17,839 nt of DNA from Omnitrophica bacterium RIFCSPLOWO2_01_FULL_45_10b (lineage in GTDB: Bacteria > Omnitrophota > Omnitrophia > Omnitrophales > Danuiimicrobiaceae): contig MHFM01000035.1 in the NCBI GenBank assembly GCA_001804205.1, forward strand, positions 20,035 to 37,873. The letters are read 5' to 3'. The notes beneath the pieces were generated by a model that had not been told where the DNA came from, did no database searches, and saw nothing but the letters and a program-made list of their open reading frames with translations. The translations under genes were made by a program, and so were the position numbers. Shown piece by piece: positions 1 through 7,538 of this stretch (position 1 is the stretch's first letter; each line of letters opens with the position of its first letter).

Positions 1-1186
1 CGAAAAATCCTCCAAGAGGCGGAATTCCGCCAAGCGAAAGCAATGCGACGAAAAAAGCACCGGCCAGCAGAGGCGACTTTTTGGCCAAACCACGGTACGC
101 AATAATTTCACCTTCCCCAAGCTCGCGGTTTGCAATCACGATGACAAGAAAGGCCAACAAATTTGAAATAGCGTAAGCGGTGAGATAAAAAATCACAGCC
201 TCCATTCCTCTTTGAGTCCCACAGGAAATTCCCATTAAGAGATAACCCGCATGAGCGATGCTTGAATAACCGAACAGGCGCTTCATATTCGTTTGGCCCA
301 GGGCCCCTAAATTTCCATAAAGAAGAGTTGCCGCCGAAAGAAGGCTGATCAAAACCGGCCAGTTGAAATACTCAGGCCCGATGACGGAAAAAAGAATTCT
401 GACCAGCGCCGCAAATCCGGCCGTTTTGGAAGAGACCGATAAGAAAGCCGTAGCGGGTGTGGGGGCGCCTTGATAAACGTCCGGCACCCATAAATGAAAT
501 GGAAATGAGGCGATTTTAAACCCAATTCCTGAAAGAATGAGTAAAAGACCGGTGAGGAAAAGAGGATCTTTTGGATGGAGCGTGAGCCAGGTGTGAATAT
601 GGTCAAACCGGACGGATCCGGTTGTCCCATAAACATGGCTAATGCCATATAAAAAAAGGGCGGAAGAAAAAGCCCCCATGATCAGGTATTTTGTTCCCGC
701 CTCAAGGCCGTATGGATCTGTCCTCAAATAAGCGGTCAACACATAAAGTGAAATGGTCATCCATTCAATGGTAATGAAAAGCGTGATCAGGTCATTGGCA
801 GAGGCAAGGAAAAAAGCGCCGAGCGTAGCCATAAGAATAAGAAGCGCAAAATCAGAGGCTCGATTTTTAAGAGTTTCCGAAAATTCATGAGCGATCCATA
901 GCGTTACCATGCAGGAGACGATAAAAATTTCCTTCAGAAAAATCGAAAACGAATCAAGCTGAAACGCCCCCTGAAAAATTTGGCCCGAAGCGGAAGAAGA
1001 TAGAGGAATTAAGATCACCCCAATAAGAGCGCTTCCCAAAATCGACCATTGAATTAATTTCGTTCGGTTTATTTGAGTCCATAGATCGAAAGCAAGTACG
1101 GAAAGAATCAATAACGTAAGCCCAATTTCCGGCGCAAGTATGATCCAACGTGAATGGCGAGAGAAAAGAGAGAGAAATTCGTTCAT
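1..1186 (-). CDS. nuoN: NADH-quinone oxidoreductase subunit N (NuoN), C-terminus cut by window edge
   Basis: NuoN is one of three antiporter-like, proton-pumping subunits in the membrane arm of complex I. I translated the minus strand from the ATG at 1186-1184 and found an open frame to the left edge, about 395 residues. It has the family features: LFITIEWMTISLYVL with the conserved membrane Glu at about residue 141, EAGTKYLIMGAFSSA, FHLWVPDVYQGAPTP, and LGGIPPLGGFF at the very edge. Full-length NuoN is about 480 residues, so roughly 90 C-terminal residues lie outside. The start overlaps the nuoM stop in an ATGA arrangement (1183-1186), which implies translational coupling. It is the last nuo gene visible, in the order J-K-L-M-N. 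Family assignment is firm. Confidence 0.95.
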   Translation of the reverse strand, partial: MNEFLSLFSRHSRWIILAPEIGLTLLILSVLAFDLWTQINRTKLIQWSILGSALIGVILIPLSSSASGQIFQGAFQLDSFSIFLKEIFIVSCMVTLWIAHEFSETLKNRASDFALLILMATLGAFFLASANDLITLFITIEWMTISLYVLTAYLRTDPYGLEAGTKYLIMGAFSSALFLYGISHVYGTTGSVRFDHIHTWLTLHPKDPLFLTGLLLILSGIGFKIASFPFHLWVPDVYQGAPTPATAFLSVSSKTAGFAALVRILFSVIGPEYFNWPVLISLLSAATLLYGNLGALGQTNMKRLFGYSSIAHAGYLLMGISCGTQRGMEAVIFYLTAYAISNLLAFLVIVIANRELGEGEIIAYRGLAKKSPLLAGAFFVALLSLGGIPPLGGFF

Positions 1187-2685
1187 GGATATTGAGCCAA
1201 AACCGCTGCGCGCGATTCAATAAGCGCTTCTGTTGTGGGGCGAATGATATTTAAAAGAAGAGACGGCCAAACTCCAAAAATTAAAAGAACGGCGACAAGA
1301 AAACCATAAGGCAATTTACCTGCAAGACCTTTGGCATCCTTCAGATACGCCCAATTAGGGTTTGGCGGGCCAAAAAATACATTTCGGATCATTCGAAGCA
1401 TATAAGTAGCCGTGATCACGATTCCAAAGATGGCCAGGATGGTTTGAACGGGATAGTGTTCCCAGGCGCTGAAGAAAATAAGAATTTCTGAAACAAAATT
1501 GGCGAAGCCCGGCAGTCCGCTTGAAGCAAATGCAGCGATCACAAAACAAACCGTGATAAAGGGAAGCTGTTTCGCGAGGCCTCCCAAGTCCGGAATCATG
1601 CGGGTATGAGTTTGATCATAGATAAAACCGATGAGCGCAAAACACAACGCTGCCATAATGCCGTGGGCGAACATGAAAAAAACCGTTGCCGTAAGCCCCA
1701 TTTGATTGAGACAAGCAAGACCGAGAAAGGCGTATCCCATATGGCTTACGCTGGCAAAACCAATCACGAATTTCATGTCTTTTTGCGCCATGGCGGCCCA
1801 AGCACCGTACAAAATATTGACAATGCACAATACGGCCGTAATCGGAAGCCAGAATTTAGCTCCTTCCGGAAGGAGTGGAATCACAATCCGGATGATCAGG
1901 AAAATCCCCAATTTTTTAAGCACGCCCGCATGGAGCATGCTCACCGCCGTAGGCGCCGCCGCATAGCCAATCGGCGACCAGCTGTGAAAAGGCCACAGGG
2001 ATGCGATGACACCAAAGCCGAAAATCAGAAGCGGCGCGCACCACATTTGGAAATAAACAGAGAAAGGTTGGTTTTGGGCCTGTTGGCTTAATGCTTCAAG
2101 ATCGAATGTTTGAAGCCCGGAAGCAAAATAAAGCGCCAGAAGGCCAACGAGAGCGATGACAGCGCCCAGGGAAATATAAAGGGTCAATTTCATGGAAGCG
2201 TATTCACGGTTTTGACTTCCCCATATGCCGATCATGGGATACAAAGGAATCACCGACATTTCGTAAAAAAGATAAAGAAAGAAAAGATCCAGCGAAGTAA
2301 ACACTCCGAAAATGCTTGCGACTAAGATTAAATAGAAAATGAAGTACAGTTTGACGTCTTGTTTGATCGAACGCGATACTAAGGCACCGGTGAAGGAAAG
2401 TATGGCGTGCAGCAGAACCATCACCACGCCAATACCGTCAAGCCCGGCATGATAAGAAATTCCAAAACTTCTAACCCATGGAATTTGTATGGTAAATTGA
2501 TAAGGAGATCCGGACGGCTGATAGGAAAATAAAAAGAAGAACGCGAGAATTAAAGTGAGAAACGTAGCACCGATAGCAATTTTGCGAATCGCTGATATCC
2601 GTTCGGAGGGAACTACCAGAATGAAGGCGCTTGCCATCAGAGGGATCAAAACGAGATAGGGGAGGAGCGAATGGGAAGTCAGCAT
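1183..2685 (-). CDS. nuoM: NADH-quinone oxidoreductase subunit M (NuoM)
   Basis: NuoM is an antiporter-like proton-pumping subunit of the complex I membrane arm. The 500-residue protein has the family's usual length and is hydrophobic almost throughout. Visible hallmarks are LFYEMSVIPLYPMIGIWG with the key Glu at residue 142 (equivalent to Glu144 of E. coli NuoM), the PFHSWSP stretch, HAGVLKKLGIFLIIRI with the half-channel lysines, and KDMKFVIGFASVSHMGY. The start lies only 3 bp after the nuoL stop, and the stop overlaps the nuoN ATG by 4 bp, so L-M-N form one tightly coupled unit. No strong Shine-Dalgarno is seen before its ATG, in keeping with coupling to nuoL. Confidence 0.97.
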   Translation of the reverse strand: MLTSHSLLPYLVLIPLMASAFILVVPSERISAIRKIAIGATFLTLILAFFFLFSYQPSGSPYQFTIQIPWVRSFGISYHAGLDGIGVVMVLLHAILSFTGALVSRSIKQDVKLYFIFYLILVASIFGVFTSLDLFFLYLFYEMSVIPLYPMIGIWGSQNREYASMKLTLYISLGAVIALVGLLALYFASGLQTFDLEALSQQAQNQPFSVYFQMWCAPLLIFGFGVIASLWPFHSWSPIGYAAAPTAVSMLHAGVLKKLGIFLIIRIVIPLLPEGAKFWLPITAVLCIVNILYGAWAAMAQKDMKFVIGFASVSHMGYAFLGLACLNQMGLTATVFFMFAHGIMAALCFALIGFIYDQTHTRMIPDLGGLAKQLPFITVCFVIAAFASSGLPGFANFVSEILIFFSAWEHYPVQTILAIFGIVITATYMLRMIRNVFFGPPNPNWAYLKDAKGLAGKLPYGFLVAVLLIFGVWPSLLLNIIRPTTEALIESRAAVLAQYP

Positions 2686-2688
2686 TTT

Positions 2689-4554
2689 TTAGTGCAAAGC
2701 TCCGAACCGGATGAGGTAAATGGCGATGACGACGCCTGAGAAAAATACGGACAAATAAGTCTGAATCCGTCCGGTTTGTAATTTTTTAAAGTATCGGCCT
2801 GTTAAAGCCGTGAAACTCGCCGCATGGTTGACTGCACCTTCCACGATGATCGTTCGTTCAAACCAGTCGAGAAGTTTGGCAAACGGCTGTTGAATATAAC
2901 GAATTAGAAAATCGTAAAGGTCGTCCATAAAATATTTACGCATGAGAATCTCATAAGCCCAAGAGAATGGTTGTAACAACGATTTCCGATTTTTTTCGCC
3001 GATTCGGTAGAAGAAAAATCCGCTGAACACACCGGCCAAACCAAGCACCGTTGCCAATTGAATCACTAAAGAGTTGGGCCCGCTCATTTCATGGTGATTG
3101 GGATCATGAAGAAACCGCTCAAACCCAAAAAAGCCTCCTGCAAGCGAAAGAATAGAAAGGATGAGAAGCGGCATCAATATTTTTTGACTTGGCTCATGCA
3201 GTTTTTTTCTAATTTTGGAAGCGCCAAAGAACATAAGAGAAATCGCGCGGCCCATATAAAGAGCCGTCAGAAATACGGTGATCGCGGAAGAAATGAAAAG
3301 TAAGCGGTTCTCGGAAAAAGCAAGCGCCAAGATCTTATCCTTACTGAAAAATCCGCTTGAGGGCCAAAATCCGATCAAGGCGAATGTGCCGATCAAAAAT
3401 GCAGCCGAGGTGAACGGCATTTTTTTAATCACGCCGCCCATTTCAAAGATATTTTGTTTTTCCGTCGCATGAATAATGCTCCCCGCCCCCAAAAAGAGAA
3501 GCGCCTTAAAGAAGGCATGAGTTGTGAGGTGATACATCCCAACCGCAGCGCTTCCGAGCCCAATGGCCATCACCATATAACCCAACTGGCTCAGCGTGGA
3601 ATAAGCCAGGACGCGTTTAATGTCTTTTTGGACGATCGCTTGGGTGGCGGCAAAAAGAGCCGTAAAACCTCCGATGTAAGCGATTATTTCAAGCGCTACC
3701 GGTGAAAGTAAAAATAGGGAAAACATGCGGGCTAAGAGATAAACTCCGGCCGCAACCATCGTAGCGGCATGAATGAGGGCGCTGACGGGTGTAGGGCCTT
3801 CCATGGCGTCCGGAAGCCATACATGGAGCGGAAATTGAGCTGATTTTCCAAGGACACCGCAGAAGATTAAAAGCATGGCAATGGTAAGCCCCGTCGCATG
3901 GGCCGGTGACGATTGAACAAAACTTGATATGGAGGCATTGAGTTGAAGGAAATTAAGAGTTCGGCTCCCGGCAGGTCCTGAAAAGGTCCAAAGCAGAAGG
4001 ATTCCGATTAAAAAACCAAAGTCACCGATGCGATTGGTCAAAAACGCTTTTTTCCCCGCATCGGCCGCTTCATCTTTTTGATACCAGTGTCCGATCAGTA
4101 AGTAAGAGCTTAATCCCACAAGTTCCCAAAAGATAAAAAGCTGAAGGAGATTGCCTGAAATGACAATTCCGATCATCGAGAACGCAAACAGCGAAAGCCC
4201 GGCGAAATAGCGCTTATAGCCTTCATCATGTTCCATGTATTCGAGCGAATAGTAAAAAATGGCGGTTCCTACACCTGTGACGACGAGAAGCATCAAAATA
4301 GCCAGTGAATCGATAAAAAATCCGAGTTCAAGCTGAAGCCCCGGGATTAAAATCCAATTGATTTTGGAATACCAAGTGTGAAATTCGCCGGCATCAAACA
4401 TCGGGCGGGCAAATCTTAGCGTGATCAAAAATGAAAAAAAGATGCCCACACAGGCAATCCAACCGGCAAATATGCGCTTTGCTTCAGGAATAAACGGAAT
4501 AATCGCGAATGAGATAAGCGGAAAAAAGAGAATCCACCAGGCGATATGGATCAT
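2689..4554 (-). CDS. nuoL: NADH-quinone oxidoreductase subunit L (NuoL)
   Basis: NuoL is the most distal proton-pumping subunit of complex I and carries the long lateral helix that braces the membrane arm. The 621-residue length is normal. Landmarks are LFIFWELVGLSSYLLIGHWY with Glu144, the NRIGDFGF segment at about 174-181, LHVWLPDAMEGPTPVSALIH, HAATMVAAGVYLLARM, and KDIKRVLAYSTLSQLGYM. The C-terminal region (about 500-621) includes an amphipathic stretch and a last membrane helix, as expected for the lateral-helix part. The ATG is the first codon after the repeat at 4555-4659. The GGAG in that repeat (4565-4568) is the only reasonable ribosome-binding site, ten bases upstream. nuoM follows after 3 bp. 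Confidence 0.97.
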   Translation of the reverse strand: MIHIAWWILFFPLISFAIIPFIPEAKRIFAGWIACVGIFFSFLITLRFARPMFDAGEFHTWYSKINWILIPGLQLELGFFIDSLAILMLLVVTGVGTAIFYYSLEYMEHDEGYKRYFAGLSLFAFSMIGIVISGNLLQLFIFWELVGLSSYLLIGHWYQKDEAADAGKKAFLTNRIGDFGFLIGILLLWTFSGPAGSRTLNFLQLNASISSFVQSSPAHATGLTIAMLLIFCGVLGKSAQFPLHVWLPDAMEGPTPVSALIHAATMVAAGVYLLARMFSLFLLSPVALEIIAYIGGFTALFAATQAIVQKDIKRVLAYSTLSQLGYMVMAIGLGSAAVGMYHLTTHAFFKALLFLGAGSIIHATEKQNIFEMGGVIKKMPFTSAAFLIGTFALIGFWPSSGFFSKDKILALAFSENRLLFISSAITVFLTALYMGRAISLMFFGASKIRKKLHEPSQKILMPLLILSILSLAGGFFGFERFLHDPNHHEMSGPNSLVIQLATVLGLAGVFSGFFFYRIGEKNRKSLLQPFSWAYEILMRKYFMDDLYDFLIRYIQQPFAKLLDWFERTIIVEGAVNHAASFTALTGRYFKKLQTGRIQTYLSVFFSGVVIAIYLIRFGALH

Positions 4555-4659
4555 CCCGTTAGAGCTCCAAATATCGTTATGTTTGACACGGACGGTTGTT
4601 GCCTGATTTTAACTACGCGCATTTTAGAATAACTCCCTTAAATTTCGAGCTCTAACGGG
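4555..4659 (-). repeat. Intergenic hairpin element, copy A (nuoK/nuoL junction)
   Basis: This 105-bp element has perfect 13-bp inverted ends (4555-4567 and 4647-4659, CCCGTTAGAGCTC and its complement). In the direction of transcription it ends exactly at the nuoL ATG and carries GGAG (4565-4568) ten bases before it. Its upstream end is preceded by TGAT, and that TGA is in frame with nuoK three codons after the TAA nuoK now uses. It resembles copies B, C and D and is closest to copy C, with about nine differences counted by hand. No coding potential was seen. Confidence 0.9.
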
Positions 4660-4669
4660 ATCATTTATT

Positions 4670-4972
4670 TTAGTCCTTCATCAAATTCATTTCGTTTGGA
4701 TCGAGAATTCCGCGGCTTCTAAAAAAAAGTACGGCGATGGCAAGGCCAATCGCAACTTCACTAGCGGCCACGGCCACGACAAAAAGGCTGAAAATTTGGC
4801 CGCCAAAGTCGGCATGGCTTGAAGAGAAAGCAACAAACGATAAATTGGCAGCATTCAACATGATTTCAATCGAAAGCAACATAATAATGATATTTCGGCG
4901 CATGAGAACACCCAAAGCGCCGATTGCAAATAAGATTCCACTCACGATTAAATAATGTGTTAGGGGAATCAT
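4670..4972 (-). CDS. nuoK: NADH-quinone oxidoreductase subunit K (NuoK)
   Basis: NuoK is a small three-helix subunit at the hinge of the complex I membrane arm, homologous to MrpC. The 100-residue length is standard. The conserved membrane carboxylates are present: Glu36 in SIEIMLNAANL and Glu72 in AVAASEVAIGLAIAVL, which in E. coli NuoK lie on the proton path. The ATG directly follows repeat copy B, whose GGAG (4983-4986) is the likely ribosome-binding site. The stop is TAA at 4672-4670. Two codons later, in the same frame, comes a TGA that abuts repeat copy A, so the gene may once have been three codons longer. Confidence 0.96.
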   Translation of the reverse strand: MIPLTHYLIVSGILFAIGALGVLMRRNIIIMLLSIEIMLNAANLSFVAFSSSHADFGGQIFSLFVVAVAASEVAIGLAIAVLFFRSRGILDPNEMNLMKD

Positions 4973-5076
4973 CCCGTTAGAACTCCAGATAACGATAATT
5001 TTAATGATAACGGCTGTTGCCCGACCTCAACTGTTTGCATTTAAAATAACCTCATTGCGTTTAGAGTTCTAACGGG
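4973..5076 (-). repeat. Intergenic hairpin element, copy B (nuoJ/nuoK junction)
   Basis: This 104-bp copy is the most divergent of the four. The 13-bp inverted ends (4973-4985 and 5064-5076) are intact, but in the AACTC/GAGTT version rather than AGCTC/GAGCT. Upstream it abuts the nuoJ TGA plus one T; downstream it abuts the nuoK ATG. GGAG is at 4983-4986, ten bases before the ATG. The central GCAACAGCCG motif matches the GCAACAACCG of copies A and C. It fills the whole space between the two genes. Confidence 0.9.
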
Positions 5077-5077
5077 A

Positions 5078-5593
5078 TCATGCTTTTTTGCTCAATTCTC
5101 TTTGCGTAAGATTTACCACACCGAAAATACCGATCAGGAGAATTCCAGACACCAATTCGAAAGGTAAAAGATACTGATTAAAAAGCGCGGTCCCGATCGT
5201 TTCAACGGTTCCGGAAAAATTTTTCTGAGGAAAAGCATGTTGTGCGGCAGAAATCATAAGCACAAGCTGGCTTGCGAAAGCAATCAGCAAAGCGATGTTA
5301 ACAGCACGCCTCATCTTGATGAAGACAGAGACTTTCCTTTGGCCTGAAGCGTCAGAAGATCCAATGCCTAGCAACATAATGACAAATAGGAAGAGGACAA
5401 GAATAGCGCCTGCATAAATAAGGATTTGAATCATGGCTACAAAGTAAGCTTTAAGAAGGATGAAAAATCCAGAGAGGGAAACCATCATGAGAGCAAGCGC
5501 TAAAACTGAATAGGCGGGCTTACGGTTTGTAACGACAACGATCGCACTCGCGGCCGCCGTTAGGGCTAAGATATAAAATAAAGGGATTTCCAA
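5078..5593 (-). CDS. nuoJ: NADH-quinone oxidoreductase subunit J (NuoJ)
   Basis: NuoJ is a five-helix membrane subunit next to NuoK. The 171-residue product shows the family pattern: an N-terminal helix, NRKPAYSVLALALMMVSLSGFFILL, then AMIQILIYAGAILVLFLFVIMLLG (the pi-bulge helix involved in coupling), and a C-terminal helix in FELVSGILLIGIFGVVNL. The chosen start is a TTG (5593-5591). An in-frame TGA lies two codons upstream, and the first internal ATG codons would remove conserved helices. GGTGA lies just before the TTG and may serve as ribosome-binding site. It begins 18 bp after atpC, so the nuo genes appear to be cotranscribed with the ATP synthase genes. The stop TGA abuts repeat copy B. 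Confidence 0.93.
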   Translation of the reverse strand: MEIPLFYILALTAAASAIVVVTNRKPAYSVLALALMMVSLSGFFILLKAYFVAMIQILIYAGAILVLFLFVIMLLGIGSSDASGQRKVSVFIKMRRAVNIALLIAFASQLVLMISAAQHAFPQKNFSGTVETIGTALFNQYLLPFELVSGILLIGIFGVVNLTQRELSKKA

Positions 5594-5611
5594 TCTTCAC
5601 CCGTAAGGTTT

Positions 5612-5896
5612 TTATTCCGCTTTTTCGCCTGATGCTGTTTCTGCTTGCTTGGTGAGAAAAACCGATCGATTTTTTAACACTTCAAAGATCCCCGGGCCCA
5701 CCAGGAAAAAACGTTCTTGCCCCGACGCTTCTTCCCTCACTTTTAATTGGCCCCCGTTTGAGCGTGCAACGAGAGGTGCATGATGCGCCAGGACACCGAA
5801 GTAGCCTTCCATGCCGGGAGCGACCAACGAGGTAATGGTACTGCTGTAGAACACTTTTTCAGGCGTAAGAATTTCAAACCGAAATGTGTTTGGCAT
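5612..5896 (-). CDS. atpC: ATP synthase epsilon subunit, short form (AtpC)
   Basis: AtpC is the epsilon subunit of F1, part of the central stalk contacting gamma and the c ring. The 94 residues cover the N-terminal beta-sandwich: MPNTFRFEILTPEKVFYSS, the VAPGMEGYFGVLAHHAPLVA signature at about 25-44, and the FLVGPGIFEVLKNRSVFLT strands. Usual bacterial epsilon is about 130-140 residues, with two C-terminal helices that can inhibit ATP hydrolysis; here the protein ends in a short charged tail (TASGEKAE). Short epsilons occur naturally in some phyla, so this need not be a truncation. No Shine-Dalgarno is visible; the upstream repeat ends about ten bases before the ATG. nuoJ follows after 18 bp. 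Confidence 0.95.
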   Translation of the reverse strand: MPNTFRFEILTPEKVFYSSTITSLVAPGMEGYFGVLAHHAPLVARSNGGQLKVREEASGQERFFLVGPGIFEVLKNRSVFLTKQAETASGEKAE

Positions 5897-5905
5897 AGTT
5901 TATTG

Positions 5906-6026
5906 TGTCATTCTGAGCTCTTCGATGTCATGCTGAGCGAAGCGAAGCATCTCAGAGTAAACTCCGCGAAGCACACGAGATCCTTCGGCTCAGCGAAGAG
6001 CACTTTAGTGTCGCCTCAGGATGACA
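5906..6026. repeat. Composite TGTCAT...ATGACA palindromic repeat (atpC/atpD spacer)
   Basis: This 121-bp stretch starts TGTCATTCTGAGC and ends GCCTCAGGATGACA, typical of the REP/MITE-like repeats common in many bacterial genomes. A second TGTCATGCTGAGCGAAGCG start lies inside at 5926. The matching arm, GATCCTTCGGCTCAGCG, is near 5971-5996, so the unit looks like one element inserted in or fused with another. It fills most of the spacer between atpD and atpC. No coding function is seen. Confidence 0.8.
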
Positions 6027-6035
6027 GCGTCGGCT

Positions 6036-7448
6036 TTAAACCGCCGCTGTCACTTTTTCCTTGTTTGCTTCTTCCAGAACTTCATCAATCGAGCCTTTCA
6101 TATAAAATAACTGTTCCGGAATATGGTCCAGCTCACCTTGAACCAGCATTTTAAATCCTCGAATCGTTTCTTCCCGCGAGATATATTTCCCTTTTCGGCC
6201 CGTGAAGGCTTCGGCCACGAAGAAAGGCTGCGAGAGAAATTTTTCGATTTTTCTGGCGCGCATGACAATCGCTTTATCTTCAGGAGAAAGTTCATTGATT
6301 CCGAGAATGGCGATGATGTCGCGAAGGTCTTTGTAACGCTGGAGAATTTTCTGCACTTGGCGTGCTGTATTGTAATGTTCTTCGCCGACAATTTTTGGAT
6401 CGAGCATCCGCGAAGTGGAGTCAAGAGGATCAACGGCCGGATAAATTCCAAGTTCGGCAATTTGGCGCGAAAGCACCGTGATTCCGTCCAAATGTGAAAA
6501 GGTGGTAGCTGGAGCCGGATCCGTCAAATCATCCGCCGGAACGTAAATGGCTTGAACGGAAGTGATAGAGCCCGATTTCGTAGAAGCAATTCGTTCTTGG
6601 AGCTGAGCCATTTCAGTGCCAAGCGTTGGCTGATAGCCTACGGCGGAGGGCATTCTGCCAAGCAATGCCGAAACTTCAGAACCAGCTTGGACGAAGCGGA
6701 AGATATTATCGATGAAGACGAGCACATCTTGATGAGCTTCATCGCGGAAGTATTCGGCCATGGTAATACCGCTTAAACCCACACGCAGCCGCGCACCGGG
6801 CGGCTCATTCATTTGACCGAAGACAAGCGCTGTTTTATTGACGACGCCTGAGGCATTAAGCTCAAGCCAGAGGTCGTTTCCTTCGCGCGTGCGTTCGCCG
6901 ACACCGCAGAATACGGAAACACCGCCATGTTCTGTAGCAAGATTATGAATCAATTCTTGAATGATAACCGTTTTTCCAACGCCCGCGCCGCCGAAAAGGC
7001 CTACTTTACCGCCTTTGGGGTAGGGTGCTAGAAAATCAATGACTTTGATTCCAGTTTCAAAAATAGTAGTCACCGGCAGTAATTCTTCAAATGAAGGAGC
7101 CGGGCGGTGAATCGGATAACGCTTTTTTGGATCTTTCAGAGGCCCTTTTTCGTCAATCGCCTCACCCAACAAGTTAAAAATACGCCCCAGGGTTTGATCG
7201 CCAACGGGAACAGAAATGGGTGCGCCGGTATCCATAGCCTTCATTCCTCGTACGAGGCCATCGGTTGAAGCGAGTGCGATGCAGCGGACAACGTTGTCTC
7301 CGATGTGTTGGGCTACCTCGAGCGTTAAATTAATTTTGCGTTCCTGATCTTCAATTTTAATCGCATTGAAGAGCTTCGGTAATTTTTCGGACTCAAAGCG
7401 GATGTCGACTGAGGGCCCAATGATTTGAACAATAGCTCCTACTTCCAT
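6036..7448 (-). CDS. atpD: ATP synthase subunit beta (AtpD)
   Basis: AtpD is the catalytic subunit of F1. The 470-residue length is standard. It has the Walker A loop GGAGVGKT at 153-160, the catalytic Glu185 in GERTREGND, FIDNIFRFVQAGSEVSALLG around the Walker B Asp, and the QPTLGTEMAQLQERI segment. The loop that is DELSEED in most bacteria reads NELSPED (385-391), losing two of the acidic residues in that stretch. A strong Shine-Dalgarno (AAGGAGG, 7459-7453) lies four bases before the ATG, fitting the high output needed for beta. A palindromic repeat separates it from atpG, and a composite repeat separates it from atpC. Confidence 0.98.
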   Translation of the reverse strand: MEVGAIVQIIGPSVDIRFESEKLPKLFNAIKIEDQERKINLTLEVAQHIGDNVVRCIALASTDGLVRGMKAMDTGAPISVPVGDQTLGRIFNLLGEAIDEKGPLKDPKKRYPIHRPAPSFEELLPVTTIFETGIKVIDFLAPYPKGGKVGLFGGAGVGKTVIIQELIHNLATEHGGVSVFCGVGERTREGNDLWLELNASGVVNKTALVFGQMNEPPGARLRVGLSGITMAEYFRDEAHQDVLVFIDNIFRFVQAGSEVSALLGRMPSAVGYQPTLGTEMAQLQERIASTKSGSITSVQAIYVPADDLTDPAPATTFSHLDGITVLSRQIAELGIYPAVDPLDSTSRMLDPKIVGEEHYNTARQVQKILQRYKDLRDIIAILGINELSPEDKAIVMRARKIEKFLSQPFFVAEAFTGRKGKYISREETIRGFKMLVQGELDHIPEQLFYMKGSIDEVLEEANKEKVTAAV

Positions 7449-7452
7449 GTAA

Positions 7453-7459
7453 CCTCCTT
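7453..7459 (-). promoter_or_regulatory. Strong Shine-Dalgarno for atpD
   Basis: AAGGAGG on the minus strand, four bases before the atpD ATG. It is one of only two full-strength Shine-Dalgarno sites in the ATP synthase operon (the other precedes atpE), and it fixes the atpD start. Confidence 0.85.
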
Positions 7460-7464
7460 AATTA

Positions 7465-7523
7465 TGTCATTCCCGCGAAAGCGGGAATCTATAGATCCCC
7501 GATAAAAACATTCGGGGATGACA
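7465..7523. repeat. 59-bp palindromic repeat (atpG/atpD spacer)
   Basis: The unit has TGTCAT/ATGACA ends and two internal hairpins: ATTCCCGCGAAAGCGGGAAT and the pair CCCCGA...TCGGGG. The same unit occurs at 11547-11603 in the opposite orientation with only small differences. The hairpins resemble the widespread 'ATTCCC...GGGAAT' class of short repeats. It sits just upstream of the atpD ribosome-binding site. Confidence 0.88.
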
Positions 7524-7538
7524 GCAATTATTTTACTG

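Noticed and set aside
1606..2091. 161-aa plus-strand open frame, and similar ones at 6123, 9402 and 10727
   Set aside because: They lie opposite well-conserved nuo/atp genes, have no recognisable domains or ribosome-binding sites, and are shadows of the real frames.
4550..5081. 5-bp ATGAT target duplication flanking the hairpin element
   Set aside because: It fits copies A and B exactly but needs a mutation in copy C and fails in copy D; a 2-bp AT duplication explains all four.
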